Positions 1 through 11,671 of a stretch of DNA of 64,000 bases are shown piece by piece. Where the stretch lies: assembly GCA_022578965.1 (NCBI GenBank), contig MU400521.1, positions 372,001 through 436,000 of the forward strand, given 5' to 3'. The notes below the pieces were generated by a model, which was given only the letters and a program-made list of their open reading frames with translations, ran no database searches and was not told the DNA's origin. Numbering within the stretch: position 1 is the stretch's first letter; each line of letters begins with the position of its first letter. Source of the DNA: Xylaria sp. FL1777 (lineage: Eukaryota > Ascomycota > Sordariomycetes > Xylariales > Xylariaceae). The translations under genes and the position numbers were made by a program.

Positions 1-812
1 CTGGGTTCCAGCCCAGTTGACTACCTCATGCTCAATGCAGCAACTGGCATGATCAAGACGGTGGCTGAAACAGGGCCACACGGCTCAAGATGGATTGAGC
101 CGTATCTCGTCAATCATCTCTGTAAGTCTAAGTCAGTATTGTCACAACTATGAGTCTATAACTAACACCAGCCGTAGCACAGCATTACCTCGTCCATCTA
201 TTGCGACACAAATTGGAACAGTCTAAGACCCGCATCGTGTTCGTCTCTTCTGGTGCCGTGCGAAATGTGGAAGATCCCAGTAAGAAGCTCCTCAATGCGC
301 TCACAGCCAGTAGCAGAACTAACTAGACTCGTTTCAAGACACACTTGAGAACGAGATGCTGGTCACGAAAGATACAGGCGATGTAGTCTACCCCGCTACA
401 AAGTTTATCCAACTCCTTAATGCACACTGGTGGCGCCGTCAACTCGGAGGTACTTGCAAGATTGTGGCCGTGTCTCCCGGACTAATCCCACATACGGGCC
501 TCGGTAGAGGAGGTAATTTTACAATATCCGATTCTCTTCCCGATGCCAAGAGTATTCCTGAAGGTGTGTGCCTCATGATGCAGTTTCTCCGCATGTCCAA
601 CCAGAGTAGCTAACCCGGAAACAGGTGCTCAAAGTGTCCTCAGGGCTTTCACTCGTGACGACTTGCCAGAGGACCCAGAACAGATCTTCCTCACGAGTTG
701 GGGTGAGTGGTGGCCTAAGGATGTCTACAAGCTGTCGCTTGATAAGAAGCTCCAAGACAAGTGGTCCCCCAGTCAGGCGGATATTGAGAAGGAGGAAGGG
801 GTCACCGCTTGA
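1..812 (+). CDS. Short-chain dehydrogenase/reductase, 5' end outside the window
   Basis: NAD(P)-dependent oxidoreductase of the classical SDR fold; substrate unknown. Four exons can be joined in frame: 1-121, 172-279, 327-563 and 625-812, giving the last 217 residues and a TGA stop. Visible SDR landmarks are the LMLNAATG strand (NNAG-like), a RIVFVSSGAVRN strand carrying the catalytic serine, the YPATK (YxxxK) catalytic pair and VAVSPGLIPHTGLGRG after it. The TGxxxGIG cofactor motif must lie upstream of base 1. The HWWRRQL segment after YxxxK resembles fungal SDRs annotated as protochlorophyllide-reductase-like, but this does not fix the substrate. It converges on the P450 at 1325-3470, so the two could share a small metabolic cluster; that link is only inference. 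Confidence 0.85.
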
Positions 813-1324
813 TAACACCAATGTGCGCAAGTACGATTTTTCGACTGTATGGCAGTGTTAAAATATTGTGTAGCCCTAGTTGAATAGCTAGTTCAGGACA
901 GACTAGTAGTTGTCAAGGCACGCTATATGTAGACAAATGGCTATATCAGCACCTTATTGAATAATGCCCAATAATCCCTAACACAGGAGCATCATGTATA
1001 ACACCGGTATGTTTGGTAATGACCGATGAAACTGTTTCGAATATTCGTTTAGCGGCCGCGCTGGAAAAGTATGACATGGAGCTTATAATCTCCCATACTA
1101 TATACTGCCGTCTTATTCTGATACGGTCACCCTGACACCTTTGGAGTCAAAGGGCGGCATTGGGAACAAAAGACCACTGCAACCAGGGGTTAGCAATTGG
1201 CTACTCCGTGGGGAAATGGAAGAATTGGGGTGGGGGTCTTGGGGAGTAATTAAGTTGAAGACTATTTCAAGTAACTTCGACGGTCTTTTCTCTTATCACC
1301 CGCCAATAAAGAATCAGAGAATCT
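813..1324. other. Intergenic spacer between convergent genes
   Basis: About 510 nt between the stop codons of the SDR and the P450, so it should hold both 3' ends. No coding pattern, RNA gene or clear repeat is visible. Confidence 0.6.
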
Positions 1325-3470
1325 CTAAAATGCATACTGGACTGCCACGATATCCCTTAGTGTTGTATCGTGAAGAGACAGTTTAGGAGCCCCAGGTCGG
1401 AAGAGGCGAGACAGCGTGTGGAATATCTGCATGTAAACGAGGCTGACTCTAAGGATTAGTTCAAGAATAACATACGGCAAGGACTATCCGAGCAATGATG
1501 TCTTTCAGTAAGAAGTGGTCATGTAACTCACTTCCTGCCAACACAATTTCTACTCCCCTTCGCAAACGGCACGTGATACATCTGCATAGTGTTCAGCTTC
1601 TGGGGGTCGGCCGTGAGCCATCGGTTAGGTTCGAAAGATTCTGGGTTGGGAAATACGACGGGGTCGTTATGCATCCAATAAGTTGTCATGGATATTGGTG
1701 TCTATGCCAGAGTCAGGTTTTCATCGTCGATATATCATCAATATTGAGCAAACTGAAAAAAAGGGGGGATGGGGCAAACAAACCCCTGGAGGAATAACCC
1801 AATCACAAATTTTGATGGCATTGTCTGGGAATATTCGGGGCGTACGATTCATGCCACCAACAGCCATCCTACGCAAATCGTAAGTTATGCAAGGATTCTT
1901 CAGCTATCACAAGTTGGAAGCTCACCTCAACCCCTCGGCCACCACAGCACTCAAATACGGCGCCTTTTCCAGCTCAAGCCAGGATGGTGCAGTCAACTTG
2001 CCATCATGCTGATACCAAATATCCTCAAGCTCTTTGCGTAATGGCTGGAGTTTCTCTGGGCTCATTAGCAGGTGGGTAATGATGGTTCCAAGTGTGTGCG
2101 ACACATTGTGTGCCCCGGCCTGCTGGATCAACTGAGCAAGACGTGGAAATCCGCCCTTTCCAAGCTCTTTCTCAACAAGGTCACTGTGTACTAGATAATC
2201 GAGAACAGTATTTTTCTCTCGCGTTTTCGATGCATCGGAAGGGCGTTTACGGATGAGGAGAACCTCACGGCGCGCTTTCTATATTAGATCTTAGTTGTGT
2301 GGTGATGTAGTATGGAGTGATCCACACGGAGATGTGTCATTAGAACGCTGATTAAAACAAGCGGGATATTACGATGATGTGTTCCAGGGAAACTTGCCTC
2401 GTCCCAAACAGTCCAGCGGGTTACATAAGTTACGACAGATCGTAGGAGTGGCTTTCCAAGAACACTGCGATACTTCATTAACATATACCATCGTAATACC
2501 CGGGAAGTCGAGATGCTATACCCAATTGCCCACGGTAGGTGTTTAAACACGAATACACTTCGTGTGCCCCATTTCAGGGTCTCATACCATTCGCTATTGA
2601 AATCGGGGTCTCCAAGGTAATCACTAGGTTCCTCAAAGATGACTGAGGAGATGATATCCGTCGTGAGTGAACTTAATGCATTTGTCAAGTTCACTACTTC
2701 CCCACTTCCTTGGTAGCTTGAGAGTCTATCGCACAGTCTTGCTACGCGGTCAGCAACTCGTGATTCAATGCGCAATATACTGCTGCGTGCAAATAGCTTA
2801 TCAAGAGGAATTCGTAGATGCCGATGTGAATTATGTGAAACGGAGATAGCTGTCATGTCTAAGTCCATACCTGATTAATCCGCTGTTCGACTAGCACAAT
2901 ATGGGCCTAAACCTACCTTCAAACCCAGTACCACTACTAAATCTTGGATAGGAATCTGTCTTTCTCACAGCTCCAACGACGAATATTTCGTTATAAGCAG
3001 ATGCTTCCATGACGTGAATCTCTTCTGGCGTGACGCGTACGACGGGACCTGGGTCTCTGTCTTAGTAGAGAGGTCGACTCTAGCTAGTCAGACGCTCACA
3101 CACCATATTTGTCGTGCAATTCTCGAATTCTTTCGTAGTACTTGCCCGTGTGTACAACATTATAGTAGAATTCATACCAATGGGTGACTTTGGCGAGAAA
3201 TGGGCCTGGAACATGCGCTAGAGGACTCAGGAAGACACGATGTATAGCTAATATGAAAGCGTAGGACAAAGTGCACACAGAAATGAGAATAATACGTCGC
3301 CATGTTAAAAATTCTCCGCAATGGGGGATTATAGAATGGGGAGCCATTGTGAAAGTATAGAAGAAAATGCACACGGGAACGAGGGGGACAATGATGCGCG
3401 ACCATGTTAGCAATGCTGGGCGAAACGTCGGTTGACGAGACATCGTGGTGGTATCTTTATCTGAATTCAA
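1325..3470 (-). CDS. Cytochrome P450 monooxygenase, seven exons
   Basis: Membrane-anchored heme-thiolate monooxygenase. Joined exons are 3470-3104, 3048-2917, 2870-2398, 2278-1926, 1868-1784, 1701-1532 and 1448-1325; all phases agree and give 567 residues. Two hydrophobic segments lie within the first 75 residues, followed by the proline-rich hinge HVPGPFLAK. The PERF-like motif is FEPNRW and the heme loop is FAKGSRNCVG, with the proximal cysteine near residue 523. The C-terminal RLFRPGAPKLSLHD segment is typical of fungal P450s. The I-helix reads AGAHNVS (about 378-384), so the usual acid-threonine pair is absent. The intron between exons 3 and 4 uses a GC donor (GCAAGT). The N-terminal half resembles fungal secondary-metabolism P450s of the trichodiene-oxygenase type; the reaction is unknown. 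Confidence 0.88.
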
Positions 3471-6400
3471 AGTCGAGCAGTTTGAGCCAGTCTGCTCAAA
3501 GTGAAGGAATAAGAACTTGAACTACTGCAGGAGGAAGGCTCGAGGAAATGAATGCTATTAACCTAAGGGAGGAATTCAGGACATATATCCAACATGTGTA
3601 AATTATCGGCGGGGGAAAGCCAATCGACTGATTAGGGTAACACTTAGATACGCCGAAGGGATACAACTTGAGGTGGCCATGGTTAGGAGAAGTAGATGCC
3701 TGGGCTAGATTCGGAAATTCCCGACCGATGTAGTGGCAACACCAGTCTATGGGCCCAAAGAAACTATTCTCGGGTCAAAATGGAAAGTTATTGGTATAGA
3801 ACAACCGTGTGTACGTTGACAAGAGTTCTTTCATTGGTAGAGACTAGACCAGACTAGATAATACCTGGCTGATCTAGTGGCGTCGTTTATGCATTCGTGG
3901 TGTAGGTATACCTAACTCCTCAAAACGAGTCCAGCTTCATTGGCTCTTTAGATCTGTCTGATTGTAAACTTGATTATATCTACTACGCTTTTTTATAGCT
4001 GGGAATCATAGATACGTAAAAATCGATTGCATTTATTATTCTTAACTGGCTGATCTTATGAAAATTTTCAGGTACTGTTTACTGCTCTTTAAACCTAAAC
4101 AACTAGAACGTTTCCAATCAGTGACTGAAAATAGCATACGATAACACGGCCTTTTAGTAATCGACTCTATAGCTCTAGAATCAGCAAGCATAGAAGCATT
4201 AGGCTTCTATATGGAGTGAAGGCGATTATCCTATCTGGCACGGTGACCTCAAAAGCGTCGAGTTGTTAAAGAGTGCATCGGAGGAAAGATATCGATTTTT
4301 CACGTCCAAAGAACTTGGAAACTCAGAGCGTCATGATTCATTGACTTTATGTTGGAATTGAACAAGTTGTAGGCGTATATTCTTTAACGCCTCTTATGAT
4401 ATTTAGATTGTGGCCCATGGGATGTCAGGTGAAACAAGCCATGATATCGTACATAATGATATTTATGATTACCCGAACATCCTTGAAAAACAGGTATCAC
4501 CTGTCTTGGGCTTTTTTGTAGGAGCCACTAGCGCGGTGTATAGATGACTTTTAAACATGAATTCATATGACTCGAAATCTACAAGATAATAAAGAGGCGC
4601 CTGTTGTCACACGTGCTAAACCTGCTGAACACTTTGTGTTATCTCTAGATGTATAGTTTGGTGAGACACCGGGACCGTACTACGCTGAACTGAGACCTAC
4701 TGAGACTGTCTCGCGTATCCAGATGTGAAGCTATTAAGCCCTCGCTAATCTGAGACATATTGGCGGACCCCGGAGGTTAGAAAGCCCGAACCAATTGTAT
4801 ATAGACTCAAGGATAGCCACTATGCTCAGTAACAACCCTAATGGAAGGCATAGACTTTTGCAACCATAACACACATTATTGTATTTAGAATAGAGAGTCA
4901 ATAACTCAGTTTCAAGCCCTGACACTAGCCCTTGTTATACCTATAATTAGGTTTATTTAAGTTATTGGTTTCTATGACCGGCACAACTCTTTCAATTCTC
5001 AAAGTTAGATTCAATGTATTGCAAGGGAAAAGGGGGGCTAAATGGCTAATTAGCTCAATTGCCATATAACAATTCAATAAATGGGTTAAGAAGGAGAGGG
5101 CAACGCCAGACATATTGTGTACCTAGGTATGCGCCTAGCTGTGACGTTACAAAGGCTACTTGGAAAAAGGGTTGTATTGCAACAGGTGGTTTGAACTAAT
5201 CTTGAGGTGGGATGGCACAACAGAGGCTAAAATACTCTGTTGGTATTGGTAGTCTAAGGGTTTAGGTGTAGTTTTCCCTAACATCAAAAGGTTTAAGATT
5301 ACTAGTTAAAGAAATATAGACTCCCTTAATAAGTAAACGCATCACACTAAGATATAAGTAATACAAGTTTAATGGTCTTTTAGTTCTTTAGGTCTTCTCT
5401 CGAAAAGGTTAACATTATAAAAATCTTAAGTGCACTAATAGCTAATCCATTTTTGCATTTTATAGTCGAGCGAGGAAATCCTTGTGTGTCGTGTATCTCT
5501 GGATGGCGCTCGTGTTGATAAGCCTAGAATGCCCTCCCTTGGTGCCCCGATCGTATTCACAAGGCTGACCACTTTAACAGACCCTTGACCTGTCTTGGTT
5601 CTCGTCTCATAACGAGAGCTAGGACTTAGATTTAATGGGGATTAGCATAGCCGCCTAGAAGAGAGGAGACTATATATAGTACATCACGGTAGTACTACAC
5701 TACAGTGATATGAGTACCTAAGATATATAACCTAGCAGGTTGCTTCAAGTGAATTCCACATTCAAATACCAGAAGGCCCGCTCGTCTGCTCGCTGGTTAT
5801 GATACCATACACTCTGGGCGATATCCCCTAGGTCGAGATCCTGGACATAATAAACATCTCGAATTCAACTTCGCTCAGGGCTGTAGCTATATTCTCCATA
5901 ATCCCGGCGATATATCTGAAAGCAAGTTACCCAATTGGCTATTAAAATAGTCTGGCAGCCTCACATAATGTGGCCTTTCTATTGATTTGTTCCGCATTCA
6001 TTACTTCTTCTCGAGGGTTAATCGCCTCTCAGTTTTATAACTTCTTTCCCTAGCATAGCGACAAGTGGGTAGGCATATACCTTGCAGTATAATCGCAGCC
6101 AGCAATTCGCTAACTACGTCATAGGCCAATTACAGGACGTCGAGATGGCTTAGCTCAGGAGGCGGCAAGTACAGCGTGTCAGTAAAGCTAGTTGTCACCT
6201 GTTTACGTACTGATGTATCCAAGTGTGCTAAAATAGCTGTTCGTGAGCGCACGGGGTTCTCGGCGTTATACCGCCCGTTATCGTAACGCTAGGCGCGAGG
6301 ATCGACGAACTAGCCCATGCTGAATTCGGCTGTAGATAATTGCTGTCGCTGCTGGTTTTATACGAAACCCGAGCTCGTATATATGGAGAGAATATTTGAC

Positions 6401-7798
6401 TGCTGTCGGCCGGAAAAGATGCTGTAGCGGAGCCGAAGTAGATATCACCCTTATAGGCCGGACACGACTTTCAAATGATGGGTATTGGTAACTATACAAT
6501 ACATTATCGCGCTTAGAGCTGCTGTTGATGTCGCCATGTTCGGTTAGAAGCTAAGGGTCGGGACAGGTAACACGATATTCGTGCCCCTTGACTGGGCGGT
6601 TCGCGGCATTCCTATCCACCTCGCGGATATAATACGGCATTCCGTACGCAGGATATACGGCAACGAAGACGAGTCAGTCAAAATTGAGTTCGACTAGTAT
6701 GAGATTGCTTCCCACAAGACTATACAGGTTTTGTAAATCGGAGTGGACTCTCGGCGTAACCTAAGACGAGATCAGGATCATCTCTTTCAAGGAAAGGGAG
6801 ATATACATCGCATGGTCATGAGTTATATCGACTGCGACCATTACTCATATTTTATTTGGGTCGCTGGTGCTCTCCGGCTTTCTCCATGTTGGATTCCGTG
6901 ACACACTTGTGGTTATTTTAGACACGTGGTGCCCATCTTGATATACCACGTTTGAGCTCGCGGGTATCCGTCACCGGTATGTAGCAGAGTCCAGCCAGAG
7001 AGGCTCCATAGATGGAAGATAAAACTGTTAGGCATAGACGAGATATACATGATGACGTTTACGCTAATACCTAGATAAGCGACAATTATGAACACCCCTC
7101 ACTTGCCCATGGTACCGAACCCCTGGAACTGGGGTGACTGGGGACGGCCTAGCATGCACGCGCCATGACTTTGGTATGTGAGCTGATTGAAAGGATCATC
7201 CTTGCTCAACTATTGATAGTAGTCACTCCGCGGACTATACTAGGTATTGTTTGATAGTACGTATAAAGCTACGATAGATAGCGATTCAGAGATGGAACGA
7301 GATATGCGAAGGTTCTTTTAAGTAAACGTAAAAAGATTAGGTGACTGATTCACAGGCCTTAGGTCTACTAGAGTATCATCACAATGCTTCAGCATCGCAG
7401 CTCCTATATTACTCTGATAGCCTAAGACAATGCAACTATTAGTCTACAGGCATACAGGAATTGCCTAGGTATCCCCTTACCTGGTAGACAGACGCTCTAT
7501 TCAGCCTATATGGTGATATACACTAGGTACACATAAGCGCAATTTCCCTTGCAGCCTCGAATACGGCGCAACAGGTACCTACATGATAACGCGATCGGCC
7601 ATCTTACACAACTAGCCTAGGTTGTTCTGCCTTTACACCTGCCAAATCTGTCTTAACGCGCAGTAAACACCGGGGATAACATAGCTCATAAATAGGCCTT
7701 GAATGAGCATTACCTTTCGCGTGATATTCTTTCTTTTGGCACTCTCCTAGTAAACATTGAACGGAGGAAGCAGTAGGAGGTATTGATATTTCGAAACA
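3471..7798. other. Gene-free TA-rich island, possibly decayed repeats
   Basis: Over 4.3 kb no reading frame on either strand longer than about 90 codons looks coding, and stop codons are dense in all six frames. The left two thirds are visibly A+T rich, with many TA steps and short direct or inverted stretches; 5500-7800 is closer to balanced composition but still full of CTA and TAG triplets. This is what old repeats hit by repeat-induced point mutation look like, but I recognise no transposon domain, terminal repeat or target duplication, so the origin is open. Confidence 0.5.
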
Positions 7799-9534
7799 AT
7801 GGAGCTGTACGCGATATTCTTCTGGTTGTTTTGCTATAGCGGACTTAGCTCCTTGGCTTCCGCACACTCCCTACCGCCAAGACAGCGCGTGCCAAGACGA
7901 GTCGAAGCAGCTAGCAGCAGCTCGGTGGTATCGCAGAGTCACGTTGCGTACTATTTCGACCAGACTGTAAGCGGGTTTAGTACCAGACCATGATATCCTC
8001 CCGTTACACTGCTGACCGTAATTAAAGATCGACCACTTCCCTCATAGCGCACGCTATCCCTCTCACGTAAAGGGCACATATAAGCAGCGTTACTTCGTAG
8101 AGACATCCTATTACAAGCCCGGTGGACCTGTCTTTCTCTACCTAGCCGGAGAGGGTCCCATTGATAGCGATACACATCTCGACAATAGCCTGATAACTCA
8201 GTTTATGAAGGCATTTAATGGCATTGGCGTTGTCTTAGAGAACCGCTTTTACGGTACCAGCGTACCATTCAACTCCTCGACGACAGATGAGTTACTCTAT
8301 TTGGCCACAGAACAGGTCATTGCCGATTTCGATCTCTTCGCTAGGGAGGTGAAGCTCCCAGGCGTTAGCAACATCAATGCTCCCTCAACTCCCTGGATCC
8401 TCTATGGCGGCAGTTACCCAGGCGCGCTCTCGGCGTTCACGATCAAGACGTATCCCAAGACATTCTACGGCGCCATCTCCAGCAGCGGCGTCATCCATGG
8501 TCAGGTCGACTATCCGCAATGGTATGCTCCAATCCAGCTTCTCGGCCCGCAAGATTGCATCGCCAGCATCAACGACATCGTAGACAAGTTTGACTCTCTA
8601 GTTCAAACGAACAACCATGCCGCCATCCAGCAGATAAAGGAGATTTTCGGCCTCAGCGCACTCACAGATATCCGAGATTTCGCGCAGACCATCGCGTTCC
8701 CCATTGGCGGCCCGTTCTACTACCCGACGAACACATGGCAGGAGATCAACTGGAACCCGCAATACGGGCACCAGGATTTTTTCCAGTTCTGCGATAACGT
8801 TACGGACATCAACGCGGCGCCTAGCACTACAGCCGTAGATGGGGCGCTTGCCAAGTACACCGGTGGCCAGGCCTGGAAGAACCTAGGTAACTACGCGGCG
8901 TACATCAAGCGTGTCGTTCTCCCGCTGTGTGAGAGCGGCGACTACAACAGCCCAGAGTGCTTCGGGACGCAACATCCGGACTGGTGGGCGAACACCACGA
9001 GCGGCAGCGAGCGAAGCTACCTGTACACGACCTGCACCGAATTCGGCGCGTATCAGGCTCCGCAGCCATACGGTAAGAAGTCGCTGCTATCACGGGTCAT
9101 CGACAGAACGTACACCCAGCAATGGTGTAACTGGGCTTTCCCCAAAGGTAAGAAATCATGTCATCCGTTCTCTAGTTCCTCTAAATCGCTAACGCAACCG
9201 ACCAATAGGGAAATACAACACTATACCCGCTAGCCCAGACCTAGCTAAATGGAACGTTTACGGAGACTTCGGCTTCAAGGCCGAGCGGCTTCTGTTCGTC
9301 GACGGGAGCGCCGACCCCTGGAAGGATCTGTGTTACCATTCGGACCTTGCGCCTCAGCGCTATTCGGATTCGCAACCGGAGCATTTGATCAACGGGGCCG
9401 GGCATGTGTGGGATCTCCGGGCGCTCGACGACATCAATGCCGAGCCGCAATTTATCCGCGCCGCTACGAAACTTGAGATTCGCACGGTTGGGACGTGGCT
9501 CAAAGAGTTTGCCAATTCGAAATTTGCCGAGTAG
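7799..9534 (+). CDS. Secreted serine peptidase of family S28 (prolyl/thymus-specific type)
   Basis: Exopeptidase cleaving next to proline, expected outside the cell or in acidic compartments. Exons 7799-7966, 8028-9147 and 9209-9534 join in frame to 537 residues. The N-terminus is a hydrophobic signal peptide ending near SLASAHS. The sequence then shows IDHFP, FLYLAGEGP and ENRFYGTS (S28 hallmark), the nucleophile elbow GGSYPG with Ser near residue 185, the acid in LFVDGSADPW and the histidine in NGAGHVWD, so the Ser-Asp-His triad is complete. Several N-x-S/T sites (for example FNSST, ANTTS) fit secretion. Full length for the family, with no sign of decay although it borders the degenerate island on its left. 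Confidence 0.93.
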
Positions 9535-9821
9535 CTTCTGTGTAGTCCGAGATGATTCTTGGGTATATAGCGACGGCTGATTAAATATACTGAAAGATAA
9601 TATAGATCCAGTTGCTGACTATAAGCGTCACACGTCCTGCATAATTGATAATAATAAGGTTAGAGACAGGAAACTGAAACCGAGAGTTTGTAATGCCTCT
9701 TGAGCTTCATAAGATTTTATTCCGTTTTGACATATTATCAACGCTTTTCATTATATCCGAAGAACTATGCAACCGGTACTTTTTTTTTATGCACTTTCAA
9801 TTTTAGTTGATTTTTCACAAA

Positions 9822-11156
9822 CTAGCTGGTCTCCATGGAAACACCATTTTCCGCCGGCGGCACTGTCTGTTGTAGAGGCGGCAGGTGTCTTCTAGCCTCA
9901 TGCCTGGCCATCTGCTGCATAAGGTTGTCCATTATCACTAACGCGGCCATGGCTTCAACGATGGGCACGGCCCTGGGTACCACACAGGGATCATGACGTC
10001 CCTTGGCTGCTAGTACGCCTTCTGATTCGCCGTCGTACGTAGCGGTTGTCTGTTCCTGGCTAATAGTCGCAGGAGGTTTGAAGGCTACACGGAAGTAGAT
10101 GGGAGCACCGTTCGAGATGCCGCCTTGTATACCACCAGAGTTATTCGTCTTGGTAGTCAGTTTCGGTCTTGGCACACCATTCCTTGCGGCGCCGTAATCT
10201 GCAGTTGAGGGGGTATCTGGAGCTCGGATGAAGGGGTCGTTGTGAATAGAGCCGGGCACCTCACAACCACCGAAGCCGGATCCGATCTCGAAACCCTTTG
10301 TGGCGGGTATGCTAAGCATGGCGTGGGCAAGTTCCGCCTCCAGCTTATCGAAACAGGGTTCGCCAAGACCGCTCGGTACGTTCTTAATTACGCAGGTAAC
10401 TGTACCGCCTATGCTATCATGGGCGTCCCGGAACTTGGCGATGTATTCCTCCATCTTTCTTGAGGCTTGCTCGTCCGGACAACGCACGGGGAGGAACTTA
10501 TCGACGGTGGCCCGGTCAACGGTTTGAAGAAGATCCATGAAAACCGGGTTTTGACTCGGTGTCGGGTGCTCTGGTGTGGGTGGGAACATATGTACAGCGC
10601 CGACCGAGGTGACGAAAGCGGTGATTTCTACACCGTATGACAACTTCAAGTACTTCTCAGCTATCGAACCCGCAGCTACGCGTCCAATTGTCTCGCGAGC
10701 CGAGCTGCGACCACCACCACTGCTAGCCTTGACGCCGTATTTCTCGAGATAAGTCCAATCGGCATGGCTCGGTCGAGGATACAGGTCTATCGTCTTGTTG
10801 CCATAATCCTTGGGCCTTTGGTCTTCGTTTAGGACTATTAGGCCGATAGGTGTGCCCAGCGTGACTCCAAATTCAGTACCGGACTGAATTACCACGCGGT
10901 CTTTCTCGTTTCTGGGAGTTGTTATAGCGCTCTGGCCGGGTCTTCGACGAGTCATCTGGGGTTGGATATCGTCTTCAGTAAGCTGCATGCCCGGTGGACA
11001 GCCGTCAACAATGCAGCCAACGGAACGACAGTGCGATTCACCATAGCTAAAACAAGACTCGTTAGAAAATATATGCCGTTGAATTGTACGCATAATGGGC
11101 TACTAAAGGGCAAAGACATACGTGGTGACCCGGAAAGCCTTCCCGAAAGTCGACAT
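9822..11156 (-). CDS. ARO2: Chorismate synthase
   Basis: Last step of the shikimate pathway: converts EPSP to chorismate, the precursor of aromatic amino acids. Two exons, 11156-11122 (35 nt, [12 protein letters not shown]) and 11046-9822, give 419 residues. Family signatures are [18 protein letters not shown] near the start, [32 protein letters not shown] and SIHNDPF, followed by [16 protein letters not shown] and [20 protein letters not shown], covering the reduced-FMN site and the invariant histidines and arginines. Length is slightly above bacterial AroC and typical for fungi, which usually carry their own flavin reductase function. A perfect TGAGTCA box lies about 200 nt upstream. Divergent from the lipoate ligase. 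Confidence 0.97.
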
Positions 11157-11671
11157 CTTGTCGGTGTTGGATATGTTGAAGGGTTGAGCAGGTCAAAATA
11201 GTAGATTAGAGAGGCTACAGATAGTAGGCTAATTGAATTGAGCCTTCGCTATTAGATGGTTCAATTTAGATGGTTTAATCGGTATAAACCATTATCGTCA
11301 AGACCACAGCCAATAAATGCAGCTCAATGGCAAAACGCGAACAAAAGGTGAGTGTGAGTCAAGAACATTCGATGCCTATCACTTTATCACTATCCATGGT
11401 TTTTGGGCGATGACATTAGTGGCATGTTGGTGGGACTTTGCTCCGATCGGAGCCCCGCGACTAGCCCACTAGGACCCTTGTAAGCCAAGACTTTACCCCC
11501 TGTAAGTACACCTCTATCTCTCTATCTGCATATTAACATTTTCACCAGTCTCACTCACCCACTCACTCACTTTAGTTTAAGTCAACGCAGCAAAACCAAT
11601 TTAATAGATCAAATCCACTAATACTGTTACAATGATGTTCTTTATATAATAATTCTACCAGCCGGTGTTCC
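11157..11671. promoter_or_regulatory. Divergent promoter region of ARO2 and the lipoate ligase gene
   Basis: 515 nt between two start codons facing away from each other. It contains the TGAGTCA box at 11355-11361 and, at about 11500-11580, a pyrimidine-rich stretch with repeated CTCAC units next to the lipoate ligase gene, as often seen just upstream of fungal transcription starts. No coding pattern. Confidence 0.6.
11355..11361. promoter_or_regulatory. TGAGTCA box, candidate CPC1/GCN4 site
   Basis: Exact match to the palindromic-type TGAGTCA element bound by GCN4/CPC1 bZIP activators of general amino acid control. It sits about 200 nt upstream of the chorismate synthase ATG, a known target pathway of this control, so a functional site is plausible. 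A 7-mer can also occur by chance. Confidence 0.55.

Noticed and set aside
1325..1540. P450 looked truncated: TGA follows directly after the heme-loop CVGRK
   Set aside because: A GTGAGT donor at that point and a CTAAT branch with TTAG acceptor join to VSLVYMQIFHTLSRLFRPGAPK, the normal P450 tail, and all phases agree.
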